The notes: generated by a model from the sequence alone, not told the origin. Counted from the first letter of the stretch, positions 48,533-60,708 are shown. The stretch: 64,000 nucleotides of DNA from Tilletiopsis washingtonensis (GCF_003144115.1 NW_020312010.1:62001-126000), one strand, 5' to 3'. Translations and numbers: made by a program.

Positions 48533-49381
48533 AGGCGCTAGCAAGAGATGACCGCCATACTTGATACCCCCAGCAATAGCATACCATCGCAGGGAACTGG
48601 TGTGAGGCTGGCGACGTGCAGCATCAGCAGCACAACGTGGCAGGACGGGGGATGCTCGTTCGAGGCAGCGCGCAACCGTGGGAACAGCGGCGAGGCGCGT
48701 GCCGACGCGGCGTCTCTGCCGGCACCGGGTGCGGCTGCTCGCATCCGGCCTCAGGGCGCAAAGGCAGCTCGAGCCATGGGGGCGCTGCATCTGACGTTGG
48801 AGCGGGGAGGCAAGAGGCATGGTGCATCCACATGGTCCGCTGCTCATGCTCATTGCTGCCCACATGGCACGGCTATGCGGCGGGCGCCGTGCCGTCATCT
48901 CGGAGCGGCTGTCTCGCCCGTCCCGCCGCGCCGCGCGCGGCTGCGCTGCCGCTGCGTCTGCGGCTGCGTGCCGGCGCCTTCGCCGCCCTCCACGCGCGGC
49001 GTGCGCGGCGCGGTGTGCTGTGCCGGCGGGCCGGAGCTCCGCCGCCCAAAGGGGCTAGCGCCGGCGGCCCGAGTGCCCACAAATGTCCGCCCGCCTCATC
49101 ATCACTCCTCTCACTCCTCGCCGAGCCGGCGCCGACGAGATGGGCCTCTCACATCACTTCACGCTTGCTGCGTCTGCTGGAGGCGGGCCGCAGGCATCTC
49201 CAGACACAGCCATCCGTGCCTGACGCCGAGTGGGATATAAGGGTGGAGCGGCTTTCGCACTGAGCTCCCCTCACCACCCCTCCAGTCTTCTCACACCTCG
49301 CACGCGCACCTCTCGAGCATCTACACACCTCCAGCAACCGCATCGCATCAAGAGCCACCGCGTCACCACTCTCCACGCACC
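48533..49381. promoter_or_regulatory. Upstream region of the FAD oxidase gene
   Basis: 849 bp without a gene. The last 150 bp form a promoter-like unit: TATAAG at 49236-49241, then a pyrimidine- and CACC-rich leader to the ATG at 49382. Confidence 0.5.
49236..49241 (+). promoter_or_regulatory. TATA box of the FAD oxidase gene
   Basis: TATAAG within GGGATATAAGGG, 146 bp before the start codon. It suits an inducible secreted-enzyme gene (inference). Confidence 0.55.
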
Positions 49382-51158
49382 ATGCGCCTCTCCAGCGCGC
49401 TCCTCCTCGGCGCCGCCGCCGGCGCCGCCTCGTCGGTGCAGGCCGCGCCGCTGGGCTTCGCCGACTTCGAGGCCCGCGGCAGTGCCGCGCTCGACGCCGG
49501 CTTTGTAGCCGTGGCGCGCGACCTCAGCGCTGTGGCGCGCTCGTGCCTCGAAGCCTCGGGCGTGGCCGTGACCTACCCCGGTGACTCGGCCTTCAGCACG
49601 CAGAGCCAGCCGGAGAACTCCGTCTTGCCGTACACGCCCGCCGCCATCGCGGCGCCTGCGAGCGCCGACGAGGTGGCGAGCGTGACACGCTGCGTGGCAG
49701 CGCAGAACGGCGACGTGAAGGTCGTGCCCAAGTCCGGCGGGCACAGCTACACTTCTGCGTCGCTCGGCGGGCAAAACGGCTCGGTAGTGATCGACCTGAA
49801 GCAGCACCTGACGGCGATCACCATCGACGCAGACGCCAAGACGGCGACGGTGCAGGCGGGCGCCACGCTCGGCCCGCTGGCGCAGGCGCTGGGCGAGAAG
49901 GGCTTCGCCTTGCCGCACGGCACCTGCCCAACTGTCGGCGTGGGCGGCCACTCGCTCGGCGGCGGCTGGGGCTTCACGAGCCGCAGCTGGGGCTGGCTGC
50001 TCGACCACATCGTCAGCATGCAGCTCGTGACGCCCGACGGCAGCATCAAGAGCGTCAATGCCACCTCGGAGCCGGATCTCTTTTGGGCGCTGCGTGGCGC
50101 CGGAGCGAGCAACTTTGGCACCGTCACCGAGTTCACGTATAGTCTCGAGGACGCGCCCGAGTCGGTTGTCAACTACTCCTTCACCTACCCCTCCAACGAC
50201 GACTGCGTCCAGCTCATCCTCGCGGTCCAGTGAGTCTGTGTGGCAGCGCCTCGCAGACTGTCACTGACGCATGTGCGCAGAGATCTCGCGACTCGGAGCG
50301 ATGGCCGTCTGGACTTGGGCATGGGCGGCGAGATCGTGAGCGGCCGGAGCGCTCCGTAGGCTGACAGCGGAGCTGATGCGTTGCGCCTGCCAGCTGCTCT
50401 ACGGCGAGAACAGCGGCAATGACGGCGCCTGCAGCTTTGCCGGCCAGTTCAAGGGCGCCGCCTCGACGTTCGAGGCACAGGCCGGCATGCTCAGCGACGC
50501 CATGCAATCGCGCGGCGCCAGCACAGGCACGCCGGCAAACACGACTTTCACTGGCGCAGCGACGGGCAGCGACAGTGCCTGGCTGCGTGCGCTCACGGAC
50601 CTCATGGGCGACCTCAACGCGGCGGCGATCTCGGAGCCGTGAGTGCCAGACCATCGCGGACGGGCGCATCAGCTGATCATGTCGTCTAGCTACTACGCCA
50701 AGTCGCTGATGGATGATGGCTCGCCCAATTACACGGCCGACTCTGCCAAGGCCATCATCGACACGATCCAGAAGCACGTGCTTGTGGAAGGCACGGGCAT
50801 CTCGCTCTCGCTGGACCTCAACGGGCCGGGCTCTGCCACCAACGCCAACCTGACGACGGCGAGCGCGTTCGACGTGCACCGCACGAGCCTCTTCTTTTCG
50901 CAGCTTTACGTCTACGGCCAGCCGACCGACGCGACGGCGCAGCAGAACGTGTTTGCTGCCACGGACGAGATCATCGAGTCGGTCAAGGCGGCCAAGCCCA
51001 ACGGCAACTGGCTGCTCTACGTCAACTACATCGATGCGCAGATCAAGGACTTTGGCACGCAGTACTACAGCACGGCGCTCGAGCGCCTCAAGAGCATCAA
51101 GGCCGCCGTCGACCCGCTGACGCTGTTCGACTTCCCCCAGGGGCTGGCGCACGCATAG
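49382..51158 (+). CDS. Secreted FAD-linked oxidase, berberine-bridge / glucooligosaccharide-oxidase type
   Basis: Predicted extracellular flavoprotein oxidase of carbohydrates or related alcohols, giving H2O2 (family knowledge; substrate not determined). Exons 49382..50229, 50281..50335, 50394..50638, 50690..51158; 538 aa. Seen: signal peptide MRLSSALLLGAAAGAASSVQ; PCMH-type FAD domain; both residues for bicovalent FAD, His121 in PKSGGHSYTS and Cys182 in LPHGTCPTVGVGGHSLGGGW; SNFGTVTEFTY; and the C-terminal BBE domain NYIDAQIKDFGTQYYSTALE ending TLFDFPQGLAHA, in which the tyrosine pair near the flavin is kept. Several N-x-S/T sites fit secretion. It has few introns and a TATA promoter, unlike the housekeeping neighbours. 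Confidence 0.92.
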
Positions 51159-51961
51159 TGCGCCCGCCCGCGAGCGAGCGCCTCCGCTGCAACAGCGTCT
51201 GAGAGCAGCCCTCCGCACACTGACGAAACCAGACGAACCGTAATGATTATACTTCTCGCGTGCTGCTGCTCGTGATGTCGTGGTCGCCGCTGCAATGTCG
51301 TGGCTGCTGACGTGGTGTTGGTGCTACGCCCACATGCCTTGGTCCTTTGCGTCGCACTCAGGCACGGTGCTTCCTTCCTGGGACAAAGTGACGCCCTGAG
51401 CCCCGCTCGGGAGCCTCCTGACACGCAGAGTGTGCGCCACGGCGTGTCCAGGTGATCGACGAGGAGGAATAAGGAAAAGCGGCCACCCTGCCCTGCTACG
51501 CCGAGAGAAGCGCTGGATGCACGTCTTTTGGTGCCAGCGCGTGCGCCAGCAGAGGCGGTGCTCTGAACGCTGGGGCTTGCGCTGCTGGCGTGCGCGCCGC
51601 GCGGTGACGCGCTGCTCTTCTGCCGGCTGGGGCACGCTGGCGCGGGCACTGCGCCTGTCTCTTGCCTTGGCGCGCCGTTGTGCACGCGCGCGCGGCGGCC
51701 GAAGCGCGAAGCGAGATGCACGCCGCGCGCGGTGCACTTTCCGTTTCTCTCGCAGCGGCGCCGCCTCGAGCTTCTTCCTTTGCTCGCTGCCTCTCGCCCC
51801 ACGTCGCTGCTGCCGTTCGTCTCGTGTGCGCTCGTCCATCTCTCGCCAGTGTCGTCCTCGCTACTCGCTCACCCAACCCGGACTCTCCCTTGCGCTTCGT
51901 GCGCTCACACGGATCCTCGCCGGCTGCGCTTCTCGCAGCTCACCTTGCTCGCCGGAGCACC
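51159..51961. other. Region between FAD oxidase and ceramide synthase genes
   Basis: 803 bp. The left part is probably 3' UTR. The right part becomes strongly pyrimidine-rich (about 51780-51955) before the ceramide synthase ATG. No gene is supported; frames here are Arg/Ser-rich. Confidence 0.45.
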
Positions 51962-54067
51962 ATGGCCGCGGCAAAGAGCGCGCGTGCCCGTGGGCGCCGC
52001 AGCTCGGCCGCCGCCGCAGCGTCCGCCGTGGTGCCAGCTCCAGCCGCGGCACGCAAGCCGCCAAGCGCACGCCCAGGCAAGCTGCGCTCCGGCAAGCTCG
52101 GCGCCACGCAGAAGGAGATGCAGGCCGACTGGCTGCTCGACCGGCAGATCGGTGAGTGGGGCCTGAGCGCGGCGGCGGCGACGGCGAAGCATGGCTGGAT
52201 GCACAGACGCAACGCTGCGGCGGAGGAGCATGCGACGACAGACGGCATACCTGCTTCGCGCTGGCTGCCCCGCACTTCGACGTCCAGGAGTCGCAGCGCC
52301 TGCAGAGACTTGAGGCGCAACACTTTTGCAGAGGCTCATGCTGCATCCCACCAGACCTGCCGCTCTACGGCATCGCCTCGCTGCTCATCATGCATGCGCT
52401 CTCGGGCACGTCGTCGCTATCGCTGGCGCACCTGACGACGCACCTGCCGCACTCGCTGCAGGTGCTCATCCCCGCGTGGGCGCGGCACCTGCCGTCGCTG
52501 GCGCCGTTTGCCAGCGACGTGCCCAACGCCTCGCACAACTCCAAGATGCGCGCCGGCGGCGCGGCCGGGCTCAACTCCATCTGGGAGGCCACGACGGGCG
52601 CGGCGGGCCCGTTCCGCAGCGACGCCGCCGGCTTTGGACACCCGCTCAGCGCGCTGCACTCCTTCACGCGCGCCTGTCTGGGCCTCTCGTACGCCGTGCC
52701 AGACGCGCGCAAGTCGCCCGTCTCGGCGGCGGCACACGCGGCCGGCCTGCCGCTGCCGCAGTCGCACCGCAGCGCCAACTCGGAGCCGTGGGCGTGGCTG
52801 GTGGGCGGGCCGGGCGTCATGTACGACAAGGGCATCAAGGATGCGCTCTTTGTGCTGACGGGCATCCTCGTCTTCACGACGCTGCGTGCCGCCACAATCA
52901 AGCACGTCCTCGCGCCGCTGGGCGAGCACGTCACCTGCCCGCCCGACGCGCCCGCAAGCGCCGGCTCGGGCGCTCGCGCCGTGCAGAAGCGCAAGGAGAA
53001 GGCGGCGCGCCAGAAGCGTGCCACGGTGCAGCGCTTTGCCGAGCAGGGGTGGAACGTCATCTACTATAGTGCCAGCCTGTCGTTTGGCCTGGTGAGTGCG
53101 CGCTGCCCGAGGTGGGTGCGAGCTGCGCTGACGCGCTCGCGCAGTACCTGGCGTACAACTCTTCCTACTGGCTCAACACCAAGGGCATCTGGGAAGACTG
53201 GCCAGTGCGGCAGCTCGACCGCTGGACGAAGGTGAGCGCCGGGCGAACCATGGCGGCACGTCCACTGCATGGCTGACGCAGTCTCGCCAGTTCTACTACC
53301 TCGCGCAGTGCGCCTTCTGGTTCCAGCAGCTCTTCGTTCTCAACGTCGAGGCGCGGCGCAAGGACCACCTGCAGATGTTCAGCCACCACATCATCACCAT
53401 CCTGCTCATGCTCGGCTCGTACTGCTCGCACTTTACGCGCGTCGGCAATGCCGTGCTGGTGCTCATGGATCCGAGCGACATTATGCTCTCGGGCGCAAAG
53501 TGCCTGCGCTACATGGGCTTCACGACGGGCTGCGACGTGGCATTTGGCCTCTTCATGCTCTCGTGGATCGTCACGCGCCAAGTGCTCTACCCGATGCTCA
53601 TCTGGTCGTGCATCGAGCCGGCGAACCGCATGCAGCCCGGCCTGCTCTCGCGCCTCGACTTCGACCCGCCGTTCCTGGGCTTCCGCGATCCGGTGCGCGG
53701 CAGCCTCGTGTATCTGCTCATTGCGCTGCAGGGCATCCTGCTCGTCTGGTTCGGCATGATTGTGCGCGTCGCATGGCGCGTCGTCTCGGGCAACGGCGCC
53801 GAAGACACGCGCAGCGACGCCGAGGAGGAGGAGGAGGAGGAGAGCGAGGGCCAGGAGAAGAGTGCGGCAGGCGCGTCGACACAACAGGCTGTCCCCTCGC
53901 GGCCACTGCTGGCGCAGAGCGATGCGGCACAGCCAAGGATACCCGAGTGAGTTTCCCGTGGCTGCGTTCCGGCCTGCAAGGTGTGCATCACTGACGCCAG
54001 TGCCCCTCTCAGAGCCTCGTCTTCAGCGCGGCCCAGCAGCTCGCAAGGACGTCGGCGCGCACGGTGA
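51962..54067 (+). CDS. LAG1: Ceramide synthase (Lag1/Lac1 type, TLC domain)
   Basis: ER acyl-CoA-dependent ceramide synthase. Exons 51962..52151, 52355..53091, 53145..53231, 53291..53946, 54001..54067; 578 aa. Seen: Ala/Arg-rich cytosolic start, first membrane helix LYGIASLLIMHALSG, a long lumenal loop, KGIKDALFVLTGILVFTTLR, then the TLC core SSYWLNTKGIWEDWP, FYYLAQCAFWFQQLFVLNVE, and the Lag1 motif HHIITILLMLGSYCSHFTRV followed by GNAVLVLMDPSDIMLSGAKC, with the catalytic His-His and the Asp pair. The tail is acidic. If the last intron (GTGAGT donor at 53947, ACTGACGCCAG acceptor at 54000) is retained, translation stops at 53948..53950 instead and the tail is 21 residues shorter. Confidence 0.93.
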
Positions 54068-54233
54068 TGCGCAATGCCCGCCGTCGCTTCGCATCTCATT
54101 GCTCCTGGCCACACCCGCATCCTCGCGCCCTGCTGCCCGTGCCCTGAACCCACTCCTTTCATGCTATATTGACGATTCTTTCAATCATTGCGCTTCTGAC
54201 TGCCACATGCACTCTCCTTTGAGCAGTCGCGAC

Positions 54234-55451
54234 TTATCGGGCGGATGGTACCTGCGCCGGCTCAGCAGCCGGACCTAGCACTCCCGCAGGGCCAAGGCCC
54301 ACTGCGACCTCATGGCCGCCTCGCAAGGCTCTCAGCGCCGCCGCGATGCGCGAGTGTGCGTCAGGCTGCGCAGACGCGGCGTCGGCATGGTGCGCCTGGG
54401 CGTCCAGCAGCACATCCCAGCCCGAGCTGCGCACGCGCTCGTGGAACGGCGGCAAGCGTGGCGGCGGCGCAGCCTTGCGACGCTGCTGGTGTGCGCTCCT
54501 CCGCTTGTCGGCCTGCTGTGGTGCCGCAGCTGCGGCAGCTTCTCGCGCTGCGTGCACCTGGTGTGCGCGACGAGAGCGTGCTGCGCGTTTCTTTTGCTTG
54601 GCGCTGCCTGGCGGCGGCTGTGCCTTAGAGGAGGACGCTTGCTCTTCCGAGGATGCCATGGCCGCAGTCTCTCCTTTATTGTCGGAGCGAATGCGGGCAG
54701 CACGCCGCCGGGCTCGCTGCGAGAGCTTGACTGGTTGCTGGTGCGGTGCGCTCTTCGGCTGTTGCATGTCCGCATCCGTATCCGTAGCGAGGGCGGGCTT
54801 CGTACTATCTGCTACCGCATCGCCCATTTGCACGTCGTCCGCTGGCTCTTCAGATTGCAGCGTCGCTGCCTGCGGGTCTTGCGTCACTGCGGCAGCACCG
54901 GCGTCGAGGCGGCGAGGACGCGCAAGAGATGCACTGGCGGCGCCGAGCTGCGTCGGTGCCGGCAGCCGGCGCACGAGGCCGCAGGCATGACACTGCGTGC
55001 GCATGAGGTGCTCGTGAGAAGCAGACGCTGTCGCAGACTCAGCGTCAGTGCTGGCCCAGCGACGGCGGCACGGCAGAACTCACGCAACACGCGCGTCGTG
55101 GCCGTGAGGCCGGGCAGCAGTGGCGTTGCGCAGCGCTTGCAGAAGGAGCGCTTGAACGATGGATCGCTGGAAGCGATATGCTGTCAGCTTGCGTATGCGT
55201 AGGCGCTGCCCAGGGCCGGCAACTCACAGGCGCACCGTCGCCTTGGCCGCCAGCGCACGCGCCGTGCGGGCCGTGGCGCGTGCCTGTGCCAGCTGCGCAG
55301 TGGCTCGCTCGTCGTGGCCACTCGCCAGGGCGGCACGGGCGGCGAGGAAGAGAGCGCGCTGGCACAGATGCGTGAGCGTGTGCAGGATGTCCCACTGCGG
55401 CACACGCGTGGGCGGGGCTGGAGCTTTCGAGGTTGTAGCAGCCGCTGGCAT
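54234..55451 (-). CDS. RPR2: RNase P/MRP protein subunit, Rpr2/Rpp21/Snm1 family
   Basis: Protein subunit of the ribonucleoprotein that matures tRNA 5' ends (RNase P) or, for Snm1, of RNase MRP; the family call does not separate these two. Exons on the minus strand: 55451..55228, 55166..55084, 55027..54234; 366 aa. Seen: helical N-part [40 protein letters not shown], and the zinc ribbon C84-K-R-C87 (FCKRCATPLLPGLTATTRVL) with C115-H-A-C118 (MRTQCHACGLVRRLPAP). The remaining 240 residues are a Lys/Arg/Ala-rich tail ending near LPPFHERVRSSGWDVLLDA, much longer than in yeast Rpr2. Divergent from the C2H2 gene. Confidence 0.85.
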
Positions 55452-56634
55452 GTTGCGGATCGCCGTACGACGGCAGCGCTTCTCAGGACCACCTCGTTAC
55501 GGCGCTTGCTGAGGCAAATCAATGTCGGCACCTGCTGCCGCCGGCTCCGTCTGTGCTGCGCCACTGCAGATTTTGAGGCCAGTCCCGCACGCCTTCTTGG
55601 CCGGCGAGCCGGTGCAATCTTGATGCGATGACGGAAATGAGGGCGTGTGAGGGCGGCGCCGCAGAGGCTGAGAGGCCGTTGTGCCGCCGTCGCACGCGCG
55701 CCGATCGCCGGGCCGGCTGATGATGCTGCCACAAGCGCACGCACGGCAGCGAGCCGCCTCTTCCTTCGCGCGCGGCGGCGGCGCTTGACCGCTTGTGCCT
55801 GACGCTGCCCGACGGCGCTGCGGGGCGCGCTCACGCCGCGCGAGCCGCCGGGCCGCCGCCGCTCTCGCAGCGATTTTGCACCGCCACAGGCCTTCGCTCC
55901 TGCCGCCCAGCACCGCCTCATCTGCCACTGCCGCTGCACCAGCGCGCTCCCCGCCCCTCCGAGCGCCTCGCCGCCGCTGGCTGCTGCCTGCTGCCCGTGC
56001 ACCCCGCAGCCGCTGCTGCAGCTGCGCTCGCCACACTCGCACTCCGCACCCTGGCGCCTTCCGCTGCGCCCGCCGTCTCCTCTCCTGCGCTCGGCGCCGG
56101 CCGGTGTGCCGTGCCAAGCCCAGCTGCGAGCCGTGATCGGCCTCGTCGCCGTGCAAGGCAGCTGCCAGCATCCGTCCAGGTCTCACACCGCCCGCGGCAC
56201 TACTCTCTTGCTGCACCAGCGAGCGCCACAGCGGCCGCACGGCCCATCGTCGAGCGACGCACACCCGTTTTTGGCTCTCCGCATCGAGCGCGCCGTCGTG
56301 CCTTGCTGAAAAGTGCAGCGCACCTCCAGGGTACGGCACCGCCTCATCCTCAAAGCTGCAGCAGCGTCGACCGCCGGCCCGGAGCTGCTCCCACCGCATC
56401 GCCCGTCCCTCGCGCACCGCTCGCATCCTCCTTGCCAAGCCCATCTTCGTCTCCTCCGCATCTCTTCGTCCTGTCACTCCTCCCGGTCTGCTCACACAGC
56501 TCGGCGTGTGACTGCTGCGTGATTCACTTGGTCCAGGAGCCGCTGCGCAGCTCCCACTGCCCCGGCCCGAGGTCTGCGTGACGCTCGCGGTCCGTCTTCC
56601 AGCCGTCTTTGCACTCCCTCTCGTCGGCGCGTCC
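55452..56634. promoter_or_regulatory. Divergent region RPR2 / C2H2 factor
   Basis: 1.18 kb between two start codons. The right half is strongly pyrimidine-rich on the plus strand (56390-56510), as expected for a long leader of the regulator. A minus-strand frame ending at 55497 has a short protein-like end (GLKICSGAAQTEP) but no start or splice structure that I can support. Confidence 0.4.
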
Positions 56635-59600
56635 ATGGACCCACTGGCGCACCTCCAGCAGCCGCATTCTGCACCGTCCTCCTCCGCTTCCGCCTCTTTC
56701 GCCGCGCCTGCATCTGCCGCGTCTTCCAGCGCACCAGCTCAGACACTTGCAGGTGCCCCAAGTCTCGTCGTCTCGCACGAGGCCTCACAGCAGCAGCAGC
56801 TAGACGCCGACCACTTCGGCATCCCGTACGGCTTTGACCCCTCGTCCAGCTCGCTGGGGCCTGAACAGCAGCAGCACTTTCCGTCGCTCAGCCCGGGCGT
56901 CGACAGCACAGGTGAGTGACAAGATGGCCGAGAGAGCGGCTCTGCCAAACAATGATTGGGCGTGTCACGCTTGTACGGTCCTCGTGTGGCTCTTCACTGA
57001 CACGCGACTGTGCTGCAGACGCGCGCTCGTCTAGCTTCTCGTCGGCTCCTGCACTCACGCTGTCAAGGTCAGTCGTGCTACGGCAAGGCCTTGCGCGGGC
57101 ATGCTGACCATGAGTCCTTCCAGTGACCCCGAGCTGGACTTCTTCGACACGACTGAACAGGCCTACACGCCGTCGTACGCCAACTCGCTCGCAGACTACT
57201 CCTCTGCTGCGTCTGCCGCCGGCGACGACCCGTTCGACGACCTGTCCGCAGCTGGTAAGCCGGCGTCGTTCTACGATCCGACCCAGACGGACGACTACAC
57301 GCAGTTCAGCGCCTCGATACCGCAAGACGGCAGCTACCCACTTCCAGCGCCTGTAGCGGAGAGCGCGCCCGAGGACGACGGCTTCACCGCATTTCTGCAG
57401 CAGCAGCACGCGCAGCACCTGGCACAGCAGCAGCTGGCTCAGTACGCGCAGTTCCAGGAGCCGCACAACTCTCTGTCTGCACAGCAGCAGGCGCTCTCGC
57501 CTTTTGCTTCGCCGCTCCTCGGTGCCTCCTCTCCTGCGAGCTTCCACGGACGTGCCAGCAGCTTCGGATCGCAATCAGACGCCGGCTTCGACCTCTCGCA
57601 GCACAATCTGCAGCAGCACCAACAGCAGCAGCAGGCGCAAGGTTCGGGTCTTTCTGCAGAGGAAGAAGCCTGGATGCAAAGTCTGGGCCAGCGCATCACC
57701 CTCGACGACCAGCCGCCGCACGCACCAGCGGCAGAGAACAAAGAGTTCCGCTTCCCGCCAGTGTTTGAAGGCGAGCAAGGCAGCAACACCGCGCAGCAGC
57801 AGCAGTCGCAGCGGCCACACCAGCACCAGCACACGCCCTCTGTGCCGGTGCTCAGCCTGAACGACACCGCCATGGACACCTCGTCGCATAACGCGGGCCC
57901 CTCACACGGCCACGGCCATGCTCATGGGCATGGCCGCGCGCTGTCGGCCGACGCTGCAGCGGGCGGCTTCCACTCTCTCCCGCAGTCTGCGCCGCCCACT
58001 CAGCCCTCGTGGCCCATGGAAGGCATCAGCGGCGGCCACGACCGGCGTGCGGCGTCCTCGAGCGACCTGCCTTCGACCGGTCAGGACGACGCCGCGTTCT
58101 CTTCCACGCCCGCTCCGTCGTCCATGGCGCCGCCCTCTGCGCACGTCTCGAGCGGCGCTGGCGAGGAGCCCGCACGGCAAGACTCTTACGAGAAGATCCG
58201 CAAGTTCCTCAAGCTCGACGTCGACATCGGCTTCCTGACGTCGCCCAAGAACTCTGCCGGCGGCTTCCTCGAGTCGCCAACGGGCAGCGGCCTGTCGGCG
58301 TGGCGCAAGCGCTCCAACTCGGACGTCGGGCCGCGATCGCCAGTCGACGGCCCCGTTCGAGCGGGCTCTGGCCTGTGGAACATCATCCCTGGCGGCGTGA
58401 CGGACAAGACGCCGACAGCCACGACCGCAGGCATTGACTGGGCGTTCGAGACGGCCAAGATTCGGCAGGCCAAGCTTCAGGGCGTCAGCGTGCCGCAGAG
58501 CCAGTCGCCGCTCGTCGTGTCTGCCATGCAGACCGACACGCTCAACCCGAACCACCTGGCGCAGAACGAGGCGCTAAGCGACGTGCAGATGGAGCAGATG
58601 CCCAAGGCGGAGCATTTCCCCTCACCTGCTCCTGCGCTCTCGCCGGCGCCGGCACAGCACTTCGGCATGACGGACGCCGCCGCGTCGCCCATGCATGCGA
58701 GCTCGGAGGATCTGTCGGGCAGGTCGAGCCCCTCAGGTAGTCTGGGTCCTGTGCGCCGCGAGCACGGCAGCGCCAGCGGCCGCCCAAGTGGCATGCCGTA
58801 CCACGTGCGCGCCAGCAGCCACAACAGCAGCGGCTCATCGTCACGGCCCAGTGCGCTCGCCGCTCTCTCGCCGCACCTCGGTGGCCCGACGCCGTTCGCC
58901 TGGCAGAGCAAGCCAGCCTCGCCGCTGGACAACACGAGTGCGCTGCGTCGCTCGCAGACATCGGCGCGCGAGGCTCGACACTCGCCTCGCCACCGCTCCG
59001 CGCAGAGCGAGGACCTATCGAACATGGCACGCGCGGCGGACCCCGCCGACTACCTGGCTCGCGTCACCGCTCCGGACGGTTCTCTCGCGCCGCCAGGAGG
59101 CATCGGCGGCCCCATGCCGCCCGGCAGCAACGGCGGCCCGCCCGGCGCGGCAGGCTTCTACGCGGGCGTGGGCTCGCGCGGCGGCCATCCGTACCGCGTC
59201 AGCCACGACCGCCACCACTCGTGGGGCTCGAACACGAGCAACTCCAGCGCGGGCAGTCCGGGACCAGATGGAAGTGCGAGCCACCCCGGCGGCTCTCCCA
59301 TGGTGGCGCCCTACCATCCGATGCACAACATGCAGCCGCCGCTACCGCCGCCGCCGCCCTTCCGCCCCATGCAGCCAGAGTATGCTCAGCAGCCGCCGAT
59401 GCCCGGACTCAGCCGGCATCACAGCACTCAGTACTCGCAGACGGCTGCGCCCACGTACGGCGCCCTCTCGCCGCCCGTGCCCTCGGCGCCGTCCGCCAGC
59501 GCCGCCGTGCACGCCGTCATTCCGCCGCCGCGCCTGCCGCTGGACGGCGAGATGGTGCCTGTTGCGACGGTGACGACGAGCGCGACGCAGGCAGCGAGCG

Positions 59601-60222
59601 CCAGCCGGCGCACCAATGCGGCTGTCCACTACTGCCCGTGAGTGCTGCACGCTTTTGCAGCGGAGCACTGGCTGACACAGTTCCGCCTCGCAGCATCCCA
59701 GGTTGCAACTCGTCCTTCACCAGGTGCGCCGCACTGTCGCATGTCTTTCTCGCTCTGTGCTGACCTCTCTCGCGCCGCCAGGAAGTTCAACCTCAACGGA
59801 CATCTCCGCTCGCACACGGGCGACAAGCCGTTCGAGTGCGGCGAGTGCGGCAAGAAGTTCGCCAGGCGAGTCACTGCATTGTCGCTGAAGGGCGGACCGC
59901 CAAGCTCACACGAATTCTCAGGCACTTTGATCTGTCGCGCCACGAGCGCCTGCACTCGGGCATCAAGGCGCACACGTGCGAGACGTGCGTACTGCGCCTT
60001 ACACTGCCCATGCCCATCTTTTCGCTGACGCCTCTATCCTCCAGCTGCGGCAAGAACTTTGCGCGCATCGACGCGCTGCGGCGCCACCTGCGCACCGACG
60101 GCGGCAACGGCGTCGGCTGTGCTGCTCGCGCCGGCTCGACGGCTGCAGGCGGCTCGTCGCCCGGCGAGGGCAGCGATGCGGCGCCGTCGCCCAACGGCCG
60201 CTTCGTCGGCGCGGCCATGTAG
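56635..60222 (+). CDS. Large Q/S/P-rich C2H2 zinc-finger transcription factor
   Basis: Predicted nuclear regulator. Exons 56635..56911, 57019..57067, 57124..59637, 59694..59723, 59782..59865, 59922..59984, 60045..60222; 1064 aa. The N-terminal 900 residues are low complexity: poly-Gln runs, Ser/Pro blocks, a His/Gly stretch ([12 protein letters not shown]) and one conserved-looking island, [20 protein letters not shown]. Fingers at the C-terminus: [20 protein letters not shown] (C2H2), [20 protein letters not shown] (C2H2) and [20 protein letters not shown], which lacks the usual last His. The arrangement resembles Crz1/Ace1-like fungal factors, but I see no certain calcineurin-docking site. 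Each finger is split by an intron, and intron 59866..59921 has a GC donor. Confidence 0.88.
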
Positions 60223-60708
60223 TCGTCTCCCTCTCAGTCTGCTTCTGACAAGCGAGGCACCGCTGCTCCTCTGGCTGGCCCGGAAGACCAGCGGGCCTCA
60301 TCACTCTTCCGCCTGCACCTGCCCCTTGCGCGTGTACCATTAGACCGTGGCGCACTTCCTGTACCGTACCGCCAATGCCGCGAAAGAGATCAGTAGCTCG
60401 TTCCCAGCGCCGCTGCAAGGCGAGACAGAGAGGCAGGGCTCGAGGTGTGAAAGCTGCTAGATTTCGGCCGGAGGCGCATGCAAAACCCACGCTGGCCCCT
60501 GTGACCCTCTCCCCACTTGCGCTTCGCTTCTTCTCTATTCACACGCGCCTGCTCCCGTCGCACGCAAGCAGGCCCAAGGCCATGCCCTGACCCTCCCCTT
60601 CCTTCTTCTCTCCCTCCTGCAGAAGCGCCGCCCTCTGCGACGTCTTGCCTTCCAAGGTTGCGCCAGCCTACTCGCTGAGCGCGGAGGCGACACCAGTGGA
60701 GGCGCCGC
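60223..60708. other. Convergent intergenic region
   Basis: 486 bp between the C2H2 factor stop and the SEC61 stop, pyrimidine-rich on the plus strand toward 60640. No gene recognised. Confidence 0.45.

Noticed and set aside
53271-53290. Alternative acceptor giving SRQ before FYYLAQ in ceramide synthase
   Set aside because: The CAG at 53278-53280 lies only a few bases from the CTGAC branch site; the next CAG, ending 53290, has normal spacing and better family alignment. Both keep frame, so cDNA should decide.
55497-56636. 379-codon minus-strand frame upstream of RPR2
   Set aside because: Arg/Ala-rich translation without a family. Only its last 40 residues look protein-like, and no start, intron or acceptor fits.
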